A DNA stretch of 38,604 nucleotides from Bacteroidia bacterium (GTDB lineage: Bacteria; Bacteroidota; Bacteroidia; NS11-12g; UBA9320): the NCBI GenBank assembly GCA_017640445.1, contig JAEPQQ010000006.1, positions 10,727 through 49,330 of the forward strand, read 5' to 3'. The translations under genes were made by a program, and so were the position numbers. Shown one piece after another: positions 15,801-23,661 of this stretch. Within the stretch, counting starts at the first letter, position 1. Each line of letters starts with the position of its first letter. The notes beneath the pieces are model-generated. The model saw only the letters and a program-made list of their open reading frames with translations. It was not told the origin of the DNA and ran no database searches.

Positions 15801-17618
15801 ATGAAACAAGTAGATAAGCAGAGTCCTATTTATAAACTGCGCCACTCGTTGGCCCATATTCTGGCTCAAGCGGTGTTGGAAATGCGTCCCGAAGCAAAAT
15901 TAGGCTTTGGACCTCCAGTTGATAATGGCTTTTACTACGACTTCGATTTTGGTGACAACCCGGTTGGGGAGGAAGATTTCAAGGAAATCGAGAAGCGAAT
16001 GATGAAGATTGTGAAGGAAAAGCAACAATTCGAAAAGGTTATGATGACCTATGATGAAGCTGTTGAATTTCTGACGGGCACGGACCAGGAATACAAAATT
16101 GAGCATTGCACGGAACTGGTGGAGACCGGAAAAGCTGACCGCGATGGAATTTCATTCTGGAAAAACGGTCCGTTTATCGATATGTGCGAAGGACCACACC
16201 TGGAACACACAGGTTTGGTAAAGAAAGGGTGTTTCCGACTCGATAAGGTAGCTGGTAGCTACTGGAAGGGAAGTGAAAAGAATCCAATGCTTCGTCGTAT
16301 TTATGGCCTTGCATTCGAAGAAAGCACCGAGCTGAAGGAATACATCAAGCTACGTCAGCTGGCAATGCAGCGTGACCATCGAAAACTTGGTCAAAAACTG
16401 CAGTTGTTCACGTTTAATGATGAAATTGGAAGCGGCTTGCCCATTTGGTTGCCAAATGGAACGATTATCCGTGATGAGTTAGAAAAGTGGGCTCGTGAAA
16501 TGGAGTTTGAAGCGGGTTATGAGCGTGTTTCTACGCCTGTATTGACCAAAGAAGACCTGTACTTCACTTCGGGTCACCTGCCATATTACAAAGACACCAT
16601 GTTCCCGCCAATGGATATCGACGGGACGAATTACTATATGCGTCCAATGAACTGCCCGCACCACCACAAGGTGTTTGAGAGCAGACCACAAAGTTACCGT
16701 GACCTTCCGGTGCGGTTAGCGGAATATGGAAACACGTATCGATACGAAAAACATGGATCTCTTTCCGGCTTGATGCGGGTTAGAGCAATGTCGATGAACG
16801 ATGCACATATCTACTGTACGGAAGAACAGGTAGAAGGGGAATTGAGAGCCGTAATGGAGATGTACAACAAGTACTACGAACATTTACGTCTGGGAGACTT
16901 TAGAGCACGTCTGTCGTTGCACAGTTCGGATAACGAAAAATTCGTTGATGCCGAAGAAGGCTGGCTTCAAAGCGAAGAAACGGTTCGAAAAGTACTTAAA
17001 GATCTGAACATCGAATTTGAAGAAGAAGAAGGCGAGGCTGCGTTCTACGGACCTAAGATCGACGTGCAGGTCAAAAACGTACTCGGACGGGAAGAAACGG
17101 TTTCAACATGTCAGTTGGACTTTGTGATGGGAGAGCGGTTTAACCTGAAGTACAAAGATGCCGATGGAGAAACCAAAACTCCATTGATTATTCACCGTGC
17201 GCCACTTTCTACCCACGAGCGAATGGTTTCGTTTCTCATTGAACTGTACGGAGGTGCCTTCCCAACATGGATGTCGCCAACACAAGTGGTAATTGTACCG
17301 ATCGCTGAGGCTTTCTTTGAGTATGCCCATGAATTGGGTGCCAGAGCTAAGAAAAGCCACCTAAGAGCGAAGGTAGATGACAGTACGGATAGCTTTAGCA
17401 AGAAGGTGCGTAAGGCCATCACCGGAAAAAACCCTAATATTTGGATAGTAGGAGAGAAGGAGGTTGAAGAGAATTCAGTAACCTGGAGACGCTATTGCAA
17501 CGAAGAGCAAGTGTTTATGGGTAAAGACAAGGCCTTCGAAATTCTTACAAAGTTCCGCGACGAACGTACAATGGACAATTTCGACGATGTTTCGTTGGAG
17601 AAAGAAGTGAACGATTAA
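15801..17618 (+). CDS. thrS: Threonine--tRNA ligase lacking the TGS domain
   Basis: 605 residues from the ATG at 15801. It charges tRNA(Thr) with threonine in the cytoplasm. The editing domain is present (HSLAH at 15-19 and CEGPH at 129-133 give the H-x3-H and C-x3-H metal/editing residues), followed by the class II core: motif 2 RYEKHGSLSGLMRVR, motif 3 IIHRAPLSTHERM, and the zinc ligands C285 (MNCPHH), H336 (DAHIYC) and H465. The C-terminal anticodon-binding domain follows (VVIVPIAEAFFEYA ...). The N-terminal TGS domain of about 60 residues is absent and there is no room for it before the gene. Motifs 2 and 3 also deviate from the usual bacterial RNEPSG and RAILGS/T-ER. It may be an alternative or second synthetase of the kind seen in TGS-less lineages. 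It shares four bases tail to tail with the convergent NrtR-like gene. Confidence 0.9.
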   Translation: MKQVDKQSPIYKLRHSLAHILAQAVLEMRPEAKLGFGPPVDNGFYYDFDFGDNPVGEEDFKEIEKRMMKIVKEKQQFEKVMMTYDEAVEFLTGTDQEYKIEHCTELVETGKADRDGISFWKNGPFIDMCEGPHLEHTGLVKKGCFRLDKVAGSYWKGSEKNPMLRRIYGLAFEESTELKEYIKLRQLAMQRDHRKLGQKLQLFTFNDEIGSGLPIWLPNGTIIRDELEKWAREMEFEAGYERVSTPVLTKEDLYFTSGHLPYYKDTMFPPMDIDGTNYYMRPMNCPHHHKVFESRPQSYRDLPVRLAEYGNTYRYEKHGSLSGLMRVRAMSMNDAHIYCTEEQVEGELRAVMEMYNKYYEHLRLGDFRARLSLHSSDNEKFVDAEEGWLQSEETVRKVLKDLNIEFEEEEGEAAFYGPKIDVQVKNVLGREETVSTCQLDFVMGERFNLKYKDADGETKTPLIIHRAPLSTHERMVSFLIELYGGAFPTWMSPTQVVIVPIAEAFFEYAHELGARAKKSHLRAKVDDSTDSFSKKVRKAITGKNPNIWIVGEKEVEENSVTWRRYCNEEQVFMGKDKAFEILTKFRDERTMDNFDDVSLEKEVND

Positions 17619-18322
17619 AGTTCAAAGTGAAAACCATCGCGAACCAGTTCGTCGTAGCGTTTTCGATTGAATCGATATAAGCGTCCTGGTCTTCCTGCGC
17701 CCTTATGTGGTGCCTTTTCGTTGAGCTCGTCTAATATGCCAAGACTCATAATCTTCTTTTTGAAATTTCTTCGATCTACCGGTCTGTCTAACAGACTTGA
17801 GTACAGTTTCTCCAGATCAGAAAAAGGAAACTTGGTGTCGAGCAATTCGAAACCAACCGGATTGTAGCGAACCTTGCTTCGGAGCCGTTCAATGGCGGTG
17901 TTTACTATTGTTTGATGATCAAATGCGAGATTGGGAAGTTCGGTAACGTTGAACCACGCAGCATCTGAGGCGTCTGTTGTTGCCTCTGGTTCCTGGTGCG
18001 CAGATTCACGAACAATGGCGAAATACGAGACCGAAACAATGCGTTGACGCGGGTCGCGTTTGGGCGAACCAAAGGTGTATAACTGCTCCAGATAGTTGAT
18101 ATGAACGCCTGTTTCCTCCTTCAGTTCACGGGTTACAGCCTCTTCAAGAGATTCTGCATCCAACACAAAACCTCCCGGAAGCGCCCAACTGCCCTGGTAG
18201 GGATCAAATTTCCTACGTATGAGCAAGAGGGACAAACCGTTGGAAGTGTCGTAACCAAAAACAACGGCGTCAACCGCAATCTTGATGTTTTGTGTAGTTT
18301 TCACACGATAAAGGTAGAACAT
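17615..18322 (-). CDS. nrtR: NrtR-like Nudix-domain transcriptional regulator of NAD metabolism
   Basis: 235 residues. Residues 12-145 are a Nudix domain with a complete Nudix box (G51 ... E57 ... R65-E66 ... E69-E70 ... G72); the C-terminal 80 residues (PFSDLEKLYSSLLDRPVDRRNFKKK ... RPGRLYRFN) form the winged helix typical of NrtR. NrtR repressors bind ADP-ribose or related NAD products and control NAD synthesis or salvage genes. Divergent placement next to nicotinamide phosphoribosyltransferase fits that role exactly. The ATG at 18322 is taken as start, but a promoter-like TACCTTTA (18309-18316, minus strand) inside the first codons suggests the GTG at 18304 may be used instead. The intact Nudix box is notable because some NrtR proteins have lost it. 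Confidence 0.8.
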   Translation of the reverse strand: MFYLYRVKTTQNIKIAVDAVVFGYDTSNGLSLLLIRRKFDPYQGSWALPGGFVLDAESLEEAVTRELKEETGVHINYLEQLYTFGSPKRDPRQRIVSVSYFAIVRESAHQEPEATTDASDAAWFNVTELPNLAFDHQTIVNTAIERLRSKVRYNPVGFELLDTKFPFSDLEKLYSSLLDRPVDRRNFKKKIMSLGILDELNEKAPHKGAGRPGRLYRFNRKRYDELVRDGFHFEL

Positions 18323-18406
18323 CCTTTTATAAAATCATAGAAAGAAGCCTGGAAGTTGAAATAATATGTGGTCTAACTGGCTCTATAGCAGACACTTGCT
18401 ATAAAT

Positions 18407-18423
18407 TGTGTTTTTATTACGCA
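18407..18423. promoter_or_regulatory. Putative NrtR operator, copy A
   Basis: TGTGT-TTTTATT-ACGCA, a 17-bp imperfect palindrome TGYGT-N7-ACRCA lying between the divergent nrtR and NAD-salvage genes, upstream of the -33 element. Copy B has the same sequence pattern in inverted orientation 54 bp away, centre to centre. Confidence 0.55.
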
Positions 18424-18430
18424 TAATATC

Positions 18431-18462
18431 TTGCCGGATTGGGTTGGTTTTATATATATTTG
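18431..18462 (+). promoter_or_regulatory. Promoter of the NAD-salvage operon
   Basis: TTG (18431-18433), 21-bp spacer and a perfect TATATTTG (18455-18462). It predicts a start site near 18468 and a leader of about 20 nt before the ATG at 18488. It rules against the start codons upstream that a longer frame would offer. Confidence 0.75.
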
Positions 18463-18477
18463 CGTACACAAAACACA
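18461..18477. promoter_or_regulatory. Putative NrtR operator, copy B
   Basis: TGCGT-ACACAAA-ACACA, the inverted counterpart of copy A. It overlaps the last two bases of the -7 element and the predicted transcription start, the position expected for a repressor site. Confidence 0.6.
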
Positions 18478-18487
18478 AATTAAGTCT

Positions 18488-19960
18488 ATGAACGCTTTAC
18501 TTCTTACCGACGGTTACAAAACAGGCCATCATCTCCAATATCCAACGGGAACTGAATTCGTGTATTCCAACTGGACTGCGCGAAGCAACAAGTATGCACC
18601 TGAAGGATGCGACAACGTAGTTGCATTTGGTCAGCAGTACGTTCTTCAATGGATCCATGACTATTTCAATCAGAACTTCTTCAACAAACCCAAGCAGGAG
18701 GTGTGCAGGGAAATCAAGGAAGAGTTATCTCTTTACCTTAATTCCGATTATGACGTAGCCCACTTCGAAGCGTTGCACGATTTGCAATATTTGCCTATTA
18801 AGGTGAAGTCTCTACCAGAAGGAGAGGAGGTGCCGATGCGCGTGCCCATACTTACCATCGTAAACACCGACAAGAAGTTCTATTGGGTTACCAATTTTCT
18901 GGAAACCATTTTGTCTGCAATGCTTTGGGGGCCTATGACTTCTGCTACCATAGCGCAGCGATACAAACAGATACTGACTAACTGGGCAATCAAAACCGAT
19001 CAGGAGAATGTAGGTTTTGTAGACTTCCAGGGACACGATTTCTCCATGCGGGGCATGGGTGGTCTTCAAAGCGCCTTATCTTCTGGTATGGGGCATGCAG
19101 CCTCTTTCAAAGGGTCAGACAGTTTACCGGTGATTCATGGTCTCCGGAAATACTATAACGCACAGGCCTTTGTAGTTGGCTCGGTTAATGCAACAGAGCA
19201 TTCGGTTATGTGTGCCGGAACTAAGGACGGAGAAATCGAAACCTTTCGCAACCTTATGAAGACCTATCCAACCGGAATTCTATCCGTAGTAAGCGATACC
19301 TGGGACCTATGGAAGGTAGTTGGAGAATATCTGCCAACCTTGAAGGATGAGATTACTTCCAGAGATGGAAAAATTGTGATTCGGCCTGATAGCGGCGATC
19401 CGGTTGACATTATTTGTGGTACAAAGCACCAACGAGGTGGGCAAACCATTGAAGAAAAAGGAGTTGTTGAGGCTCTTTATGAGACCTTTGGTGGCCATGT
19501 TAATGAACAGGGATATGCGTGCCTCGACCAACACATCGGCGTTATTTACGGCGATAGTATTACCATAGAAAGAGCACAGGCCATCTGCCAGCGACTTGCT
19601 GAAAAAGGTTTTGCTTCAACGAATGTGGTGCTTGGAATTGGCTCGTTTACCTATCAGCTTAATACACGGGATACATTTGGCTTTGCCATGAAGGCAACCT
19701 CAGTTGTGGTGAACGGTCAACGCCGCGATATATTCAAGGACCCTGTTACCGACGATGGAGTCAAAAAGTCGGCTCGAGGACTCGTTTACGTAGGGCGAGA
19801 CGATGCCGGCTACTACCTCATTGACCAGGTTACGGAGGAGAAGGAAAACAGCGGAGAACTAGTGCTTATTTATGAGAACGGAAAATTCCATAACCACACA
19901 AACCTGGAAGAAATACGACAACGAATCAATCAACGACAACCTAAACAACTGGTACTATGA
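18488..19960 (+). CDS. nadV: Nicotinamide phosphoribosyltransferase
   Basis: 490 residues, the usual size of bacterial NadV/NAMPT. It condenses nicotinamide with PRPP to give NMN, the first step of one-enzyme NAD salvage. Landmarks: N-terminal LLTDGYKTGHHLQYP, the TARSNKYAPEG loop, the active-site block FQGHDFSMRGMGG, the phosphoribosyl-binding VIRPDSGDPVDI (R299 to P305) and the late GIGSFTYQLNTRDTFGFAMKAT. The ATG at 18488 is chosen from the family start and the promoter. Its stop overlaps the start of the PRPP synthetase-like gene (ATGA), linking substrate supply to use. Regulation by the divergent NrtR is likely. Confidence 0.92.
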   Translation: MNALLLTDGYKTGHHLQYPTGTEFVYSNWTARSNKYAPEGCDNVVAFGQQYVLQWIHDYFNQNFFNKPKQEVCREIKEELSLYLNSDYDVAHFEALHDLQYLPIKVKSLPEGEEVPMRVPILTIVNTDKKFYWVTNFLETILSAMLWGPMTSATIAQRYKQILTNWAIKTDQENVGFVDFQGHDFSMRGMGGLQSALSSGMGHAASFKGSDSLPVIHGLRKYYNAQAFVVGSVNATEHSVMCAGTKDGEIETFRNLMKTYPTGILSVVSDTWDLWKVVGEYLPTLKDEITSRDGKIVIRPDSGDPVDIICGTKHQRGGQTIEEKGVVEALYETFGGHVNEQGYACLDQHIGVIYGDSITIERAQAICQRLAEKGFASTNVVLGIGSFTYQLNTRDTFGFAMKATSVVVNGQRRDIFKDPVTDDGVKKSARGLVYVGRDDAGYYLIDQVTEEKENSGELVLIYENGKFHNHTNLEEIRQRINQRQPKQLVL

Positions 19961-20721
19961 GCTACGAAACACAAAAATTCGATGACGGGCAAGTAAGTGC
20001 CAAACTAACCAACCCAAACAATCTACATGTCAAACTTCGCGGCAACTCCTACGAGGATCTGTTCAAAGCGGCATCGATCAAAGAGGCCTGGGATCATCAA
20101 ACAGGTGACAAAGGCCAGGCGGAATTAACCCTGTACTGCCTCATTGCGCAACGGTCGGACCGACGGTTTAATGAGAATGAATCGTTCGATCTTAAGGTGG
20201 TGGCCCGGTTTATCAACCAAATGGGCTTTGATCGTGTCAACCTGTTGCATCCTCACAGCAGTGTGACTCCGGCTCTGATCGAAAAAAGCAGAATCCTGTC
20301 TCACCTAGAATACGTTAAAAAGGCGTATCACGACTTAAACAATCCCGTTTTGATTAGTCCGGATGCAGGTGCCTACAAAGAAGCACATGGTATTGCTGAA
20401 ACATTGGGCGCAAGCCTTATTCCCGCCAACAAGGTTCGGGTTGATGGGGCGCCCAAAATCGAGTTGCAGGGCGATGTAACAGGAAAAACCTGTCTGATTG
20501 TAGACGACATAGCCGATGGTGGAAGAACGTTTATTCGATTGGCCCATCGTCTCAGGGAATCAGGAGCTGAGAAAGTATACCTCTACGTTACCCACGCTAT
20601 GTTTCACTATGGTTTTAATGAAGTAGAGGAAGCGTTGGACGGTGTATACTGCACGAATAGTTACCGGGATTTAAGTCACCCGTTGATTCGCCAGTACGAC
20701 GTTTTGGGGCAAAATTTATAA
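19957..20721 (+). CDS. PRPP synthetase-like / phosphoribosyltransferase-fold protein
   Basis: 254 residues, shorter than housekeeping ribose-phosphate diphosphokinase (about 310). The PRPP-binding loop is clear: CLIVDDIADGGRTF (179-192), with D183, D184 and the D-G-G-R-T phosphate loop. Upstream, IAQRSDRRFNENESFDLKVV and VNLLHPHSS resemble the ATP- and metal-binding regions of Prs, and PVLISPDAGAYKEA matches the Prs PDAG motif. It most likely makes PRPP for the upstream nicotinamide phosphoribosyltransferase, with which it is translationally coupled; the same gene pairing is known in other bacteria and in some phages. Confidence 0.8.
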   Translation: MSYETQKFDDGQVSAKLTNPNNLHVKLRGNSYEDLFKAASIKEAWDHQTGDKGQAELTLYCLIAQRSDRRFNENESFDLKVVARFINQMGFDRVNLLHPHSSVTPALIEKSRILSHLEYVKKAYHDLNNPVLISPDAGAYKEAHGIAETLGASLIPANKVRVDGAPKIELQGDVTGKTCLIVDDIADGGRTFIRLAHRLRESGAEKVYLYVTHAMFHYGFNEVEEALDGVYCTNSYRDLSHPLIRQYDVLGQNL

Positions 20722-20767
20722 ACGCTGTATACGGAATTTGACCTACTTTGCGTTTCTGAATTCAACT

Positions 20768-22216
20768 ATGGTGCGAAGTACATTATTCTCTCTTCTGATT
20801 GCCCTGTTATTCGTTTCGAATGCCAGCGGCCAAACCGACCTTCATAAGAAGGCTGAATCGGGTTTACGATTTCATTATCAGCTAATTGACGGTCAAAATG
20901 AACGGTTTACTTTATCTGAACGTATGGACTACTACAACGTTCCGGGGCTGAGTTTTGCCGTGGTCAAAAATGGAAAACTGGAATGGGCCAATGGCTACGG
21001 TATAGCTGACTCAGAAAAGGGCTCAAAGGTCACACCTCAAACCTTGTTTCAGGCCGGTTCCATCAGTAAACCAATAGCGGCACTAGGCGTGCTTAAACTG
21101 GTTGCCCAAGGGAAGCTGGATATGGATACTACGGTTACCATCTATCTTGACTCGAGTTGGCAGTTGCCCGAATCGAAATACCTCAAAAAGGAAAATGTTA
21201 CAATCCGACGATTGCTGTCGCATACAGCAGGCGTCAATGTTCATGGGTTTCTGGGGTATTCACACGACTTGCAGGTGCCATCGCTGATTGATGTACTTAA
21301 TGGTGAAGGGAACTCACCTGCTATCGAGGTGACCATGAAGCCTGGAAAGCAATGGAAATACTCCGGAGGAGGTTATCAGATCTTGCAAAAGGTAGTAGAA
21401 AACGTATCGGGCATGGCGTTTGATCAATTCATGAAAAACGAGGTGCTGGTTCCCTTAGGAATGAAGAATAGTACGTATACACAACCAATCCCGGAAGATC
21501 TTAGATCTGACTGTAGTGCCGCCTATAACGAGAAGGGAGAATACGTTGAGGGAGGGTGGAACACCTATCCAGAGCAGGCTGCGGCGGGTTTATGGACCAC
21601 TCCTTCCGACCTTGCACGTTACTATCTTGAAATGCAGGCCATTATGAACGGAAAACAAGATGGTCTTATCCCAAAACAACTGGTAGAGGAAATGATAACA
21701 CCCATCCAGAACAATTGGGGACTGGGTGTAATGCTTGAGAATAGGGGAGACAGCCTTGTATTTGGTCATGGAGGTAAAAACATAGGTTTTACCAACAACA
21801 TGAAAGGCTTTGCCAATCACGGTGATGCACTCATTGTGATGACAAATGGCGACCGTGGATTTCGCCTGATCAATGAGGTAATGCGATCTTTGTCAGACAC
21901 CTACTTGCTTTATCTAATGGAAGTTGACCCTGTTAAGACGAATAAAACTGTGGTTCCGGATGATGTTTTAGATCAATATGTTGGGTCTTATAAGTTTAAA
22001 GGGAAGAACCCGTACGGTAATGGTGACTATGTGATCAAGGTAAGCCGGGTAAACCAACGGTTTATGGTGAACGACCCACAGGATGACAAACGATACACAA
22101 TGACCGCTCTCTCTAATTCCTGGTTTATAAACCTGGAAGAAGGCCATCAATTGAGATTCGACTCCAAAAAAGTTGTGCTGAATGGCCGGTTAAAGTTTAA
22201 GAAACTCAAGCAGTAA
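20768..22216 (+). CDS. Secreted serine hydrolase, beta-lactamase/class C-like family
   Basis: 482 residues from the ATG at 20768, with a signal peptide (VRSTLFSLLIALLFVSNASG). The serine beta-lactamase/D-alanyl-D-alanine peptidase fold is shown by S98-I-S-K101 (SxxK), Y198-S-G (the Y-x-N/S-like motif) and H334-G-G (KTG-like). The C-terminal 90 residues (GSYKFKGKNPYGNGDYVIKVSR) form a beta-rich domain often attached to these hydrolases. Substrates in this family range from peptidoglycan stems to esters; true beta-lactam resistance cannot be assumed. A TACTTTG element (20744-20750) precedes it, so it may be separate from the NAD operon 46 bp upstream. Confidence 0.85.
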   Translation: MVRSTLFSLLIALLFVSNASGQTDLHKKAESGLRFHYQLIDGQNERFTLSERMDYYNVPGLSFAVVKNGKLEWANGYGIADSEKGSKVTPQTLFQAGSISKPIAALGVLKLVAQGKLDMDTTVTIYLDSSWQLPESKYLKKENVTIRRLLSHTAGVNVHGFLGYSHDLQVPSLIDVLNGEGNSPAIEVTMKPGKQWKYSGGGYQILQKVVENVSGMAFDQFMKNEVLVPLGMKNSTYTQPIPEDLRSDCSAAYNEKGEYVEGGWNTYPEQAAAGLWTTPSDLARYYLEMQAIMNGKQDGLIPKQLVEEMITPIQNNWGLGVMLENRGDSLVFGHGGKNIGFTNNMKGFANHGDALIVMTNGDRGFRLINEVMRSLSDTYLLYLMEVDPVKTNKTVVPDDVLDQYVGSYKFKGKNPYGNGDYVIKVSRVNQRFMVNDPQDDKRYTMTALSNSWFINLEEGHQLRFDSKKVVLNGRLKFKKLKQ

Positions 22217-22253
22217 ACACACCTTTTGAACACCGAGTTGTTCTATATGTAAT

Positions 22254-23537
22254 ATGGTAATCTTTTGGTTTAGACGCGACCTTCGTGTGGAGGACAATCA
22301 TGGCCTGTTCAAGGCTCTTACTTCCGGAGAATCGGTCTTGCCTGTGTTCGTATTTGACACCAACATAATTAATAAACTTCCTAAAAGTGATTCTCGTTTA
22401 ACGTTTATACACGACTTGCTGTCTGATCTAAATAATGGATTAGCTTCCTTTGGTGGCGGCCTAACCGTTCGAATCGGCAATCCCCAAAAGGTAATTTCGA
22501 AGCTGGTCGATGAACATCAGGCAACAGCCGTTTACACCAATCTCGACCATGAACCGTATGGCATTGAACGCGATGAAGAGATTAAACAGCTTTTGAAACA
22601 ACGTGGAGTTGATTTTCGCAGCTACCTCGATCACGCCATTAGAGGCTTTGGAGATGTTCGGAAGGGAGATGGCGGTTTATACACCGTATTCACGCCTTAT
22701 TATAACAAATGGCTGTCTTTGTTGGCGAAGAGCGACTATAAAACCTATGCCTCCGAGTTGCACTTAAAAGCTGTTGTACAGCACGATAAGAAACCGATTC
22801 CTAGCCTGGAAGACGTAGGTTTTAAGAGAAGCGACATTACGGTAAAACCCTATGTTTTATCCGATAACCTGGACCATTATGACGAGACCAGAGATTTCCC
22901 TTCGTTGGAGTCTACTTCGCAACTTGGGCCTCACCTTCGATTCGGAACTATTAGCGTACGCGAGGTGATACGCCAGAGTTTGCACCGCAACGAGGTATTT
23001 GTTAAGGAAGTAGTCTGGCGGGAGTTCTTTATGCAAATTTTGTTTCACAACCCCCGTGTTATTAATAGTGCGTTTAAGCCGCCTTACGATGATATACCCT
23101 GGAACACCAACGAAGAAGCCTTTAAGAAGTGGTGTGAGGGAAAAACGGGCTATCCTATGGTAGATGCAGGAATGCGGGAACTAAATGCGACGGGTTATAT
23201 GCACAATCGACTTCGTATGATAACCGCTAGTTTCTTATGCAAGCACCTACTGATCGATTGGAGACTGGGAGAGGCGTACTTTGCGGAAAGACTTCTCGAC
23301 TTTGAACTGTCGTCGAACAATGGTAACTGGCAATGGGCAGCGGGTTGTGGTTGTGATGCAGCTCCATATTTCAGAGTGTTTAACCCCACAACTCAACTGA
23401 AAAAGTTCGATCCTGAGTTTCGCTACATCAGGAAATGGGTTCCCGAATTTGGAAGTAATTCGTACCCCAAACCAATGGTTGATCACAAAACAGCCCGCGA
23501 AAACGCCATAAACACGTACAAAGAGGCCTTAGGTTAG
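22254..23537 (+). CDS. phrB: Deoxyribodipyrimidine photolyase (cryptochrome/photolyase family)
   Basis: 427 residues. The N-terminal antenna domain begins IFWFRRDLRVEDNHGLFKAL, the signature of this family. The FAD-binding helical domain has FGTISVREV, VVWREFFMQIL, PMVDAGMRELNATGYMHNRLRM and ELSSNNGNWQWAAGCGCDAAPYFRVFNP, i.e. the tryptophan-rich cofactor and pyrimidine-dimer contacts of class I CPD photolyases. It repairs UV-induced cyclobutane dimers using blue light. It is a single gene ending at a strong hairpin. Confidence 0.93.
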   Translation: MVIFWFRRDLRVEDNHGLFKALTSGESVLPVFVFDTNIINKLPKSDSRLTFIHDLLSDLNNGLASFGGGLTVRIGNPQKVISKLVDEHQATAVYTNLDHEPYGIERDEEIKQLLKQRGVDFRSYLDHAIRGFGDVRKGDGGLYTVFTPYYNKWLSLLAKSDYKTYASELHLKAVVQHDKKPIPSLEDVGFKRSDITVKPYVLSDNLDHYDETRDFPSLESTSQLGPHLRFGTISVREVIRQSLHRNEVFVKEVVWREFFMQILFHNPRVINSAFKPPYDDIPWNTNEEAFKKWCEGKTGYPMVDAGMRELNATGYMHNRLRMITASFLCKHLLIDWRLGEAYFAERLLDFELSSNNGNWQWAAGCGCDAAPYFRVFNPTTQLKKFDPEFRYIRKWVPEFGSNSYPKPMVDHKTARENAINTYKEALG

Positions 23538-23551
23538 TGCAGAACATAATT

Positions 23552-23576
23552 TGGAATACCATTTGCGGGTATTCCA
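23552..23576 (+). terminator. Hairpin after photolyase gene
   Basis: A perfect 9-bp stem TGGAATACC/GGTATTCCA over a 7-nt loop, 14 bases after the stop, with a possible outer ATAAT/ATTAT extension. No T run follows, so termination efficiency is uncertain. Confidence 0.5.
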
Positions 23577-23661
23577 TGCATTATTGATGAAAAAAAGTAA
23601 ATTCGTTCGCGCTTGCTTGAAAAGGCAACCAGGAACTGATAGTAATTAACCACGTCATCCA

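Noticed and set aside
20768-22216. Antibiotic-resistance beta-lactamase
   Set aside because: The motifs fit the broad serine beta-lactamase-like hydrolase family, most members of which are esterases or peptidases; resistance cannot be inferred.
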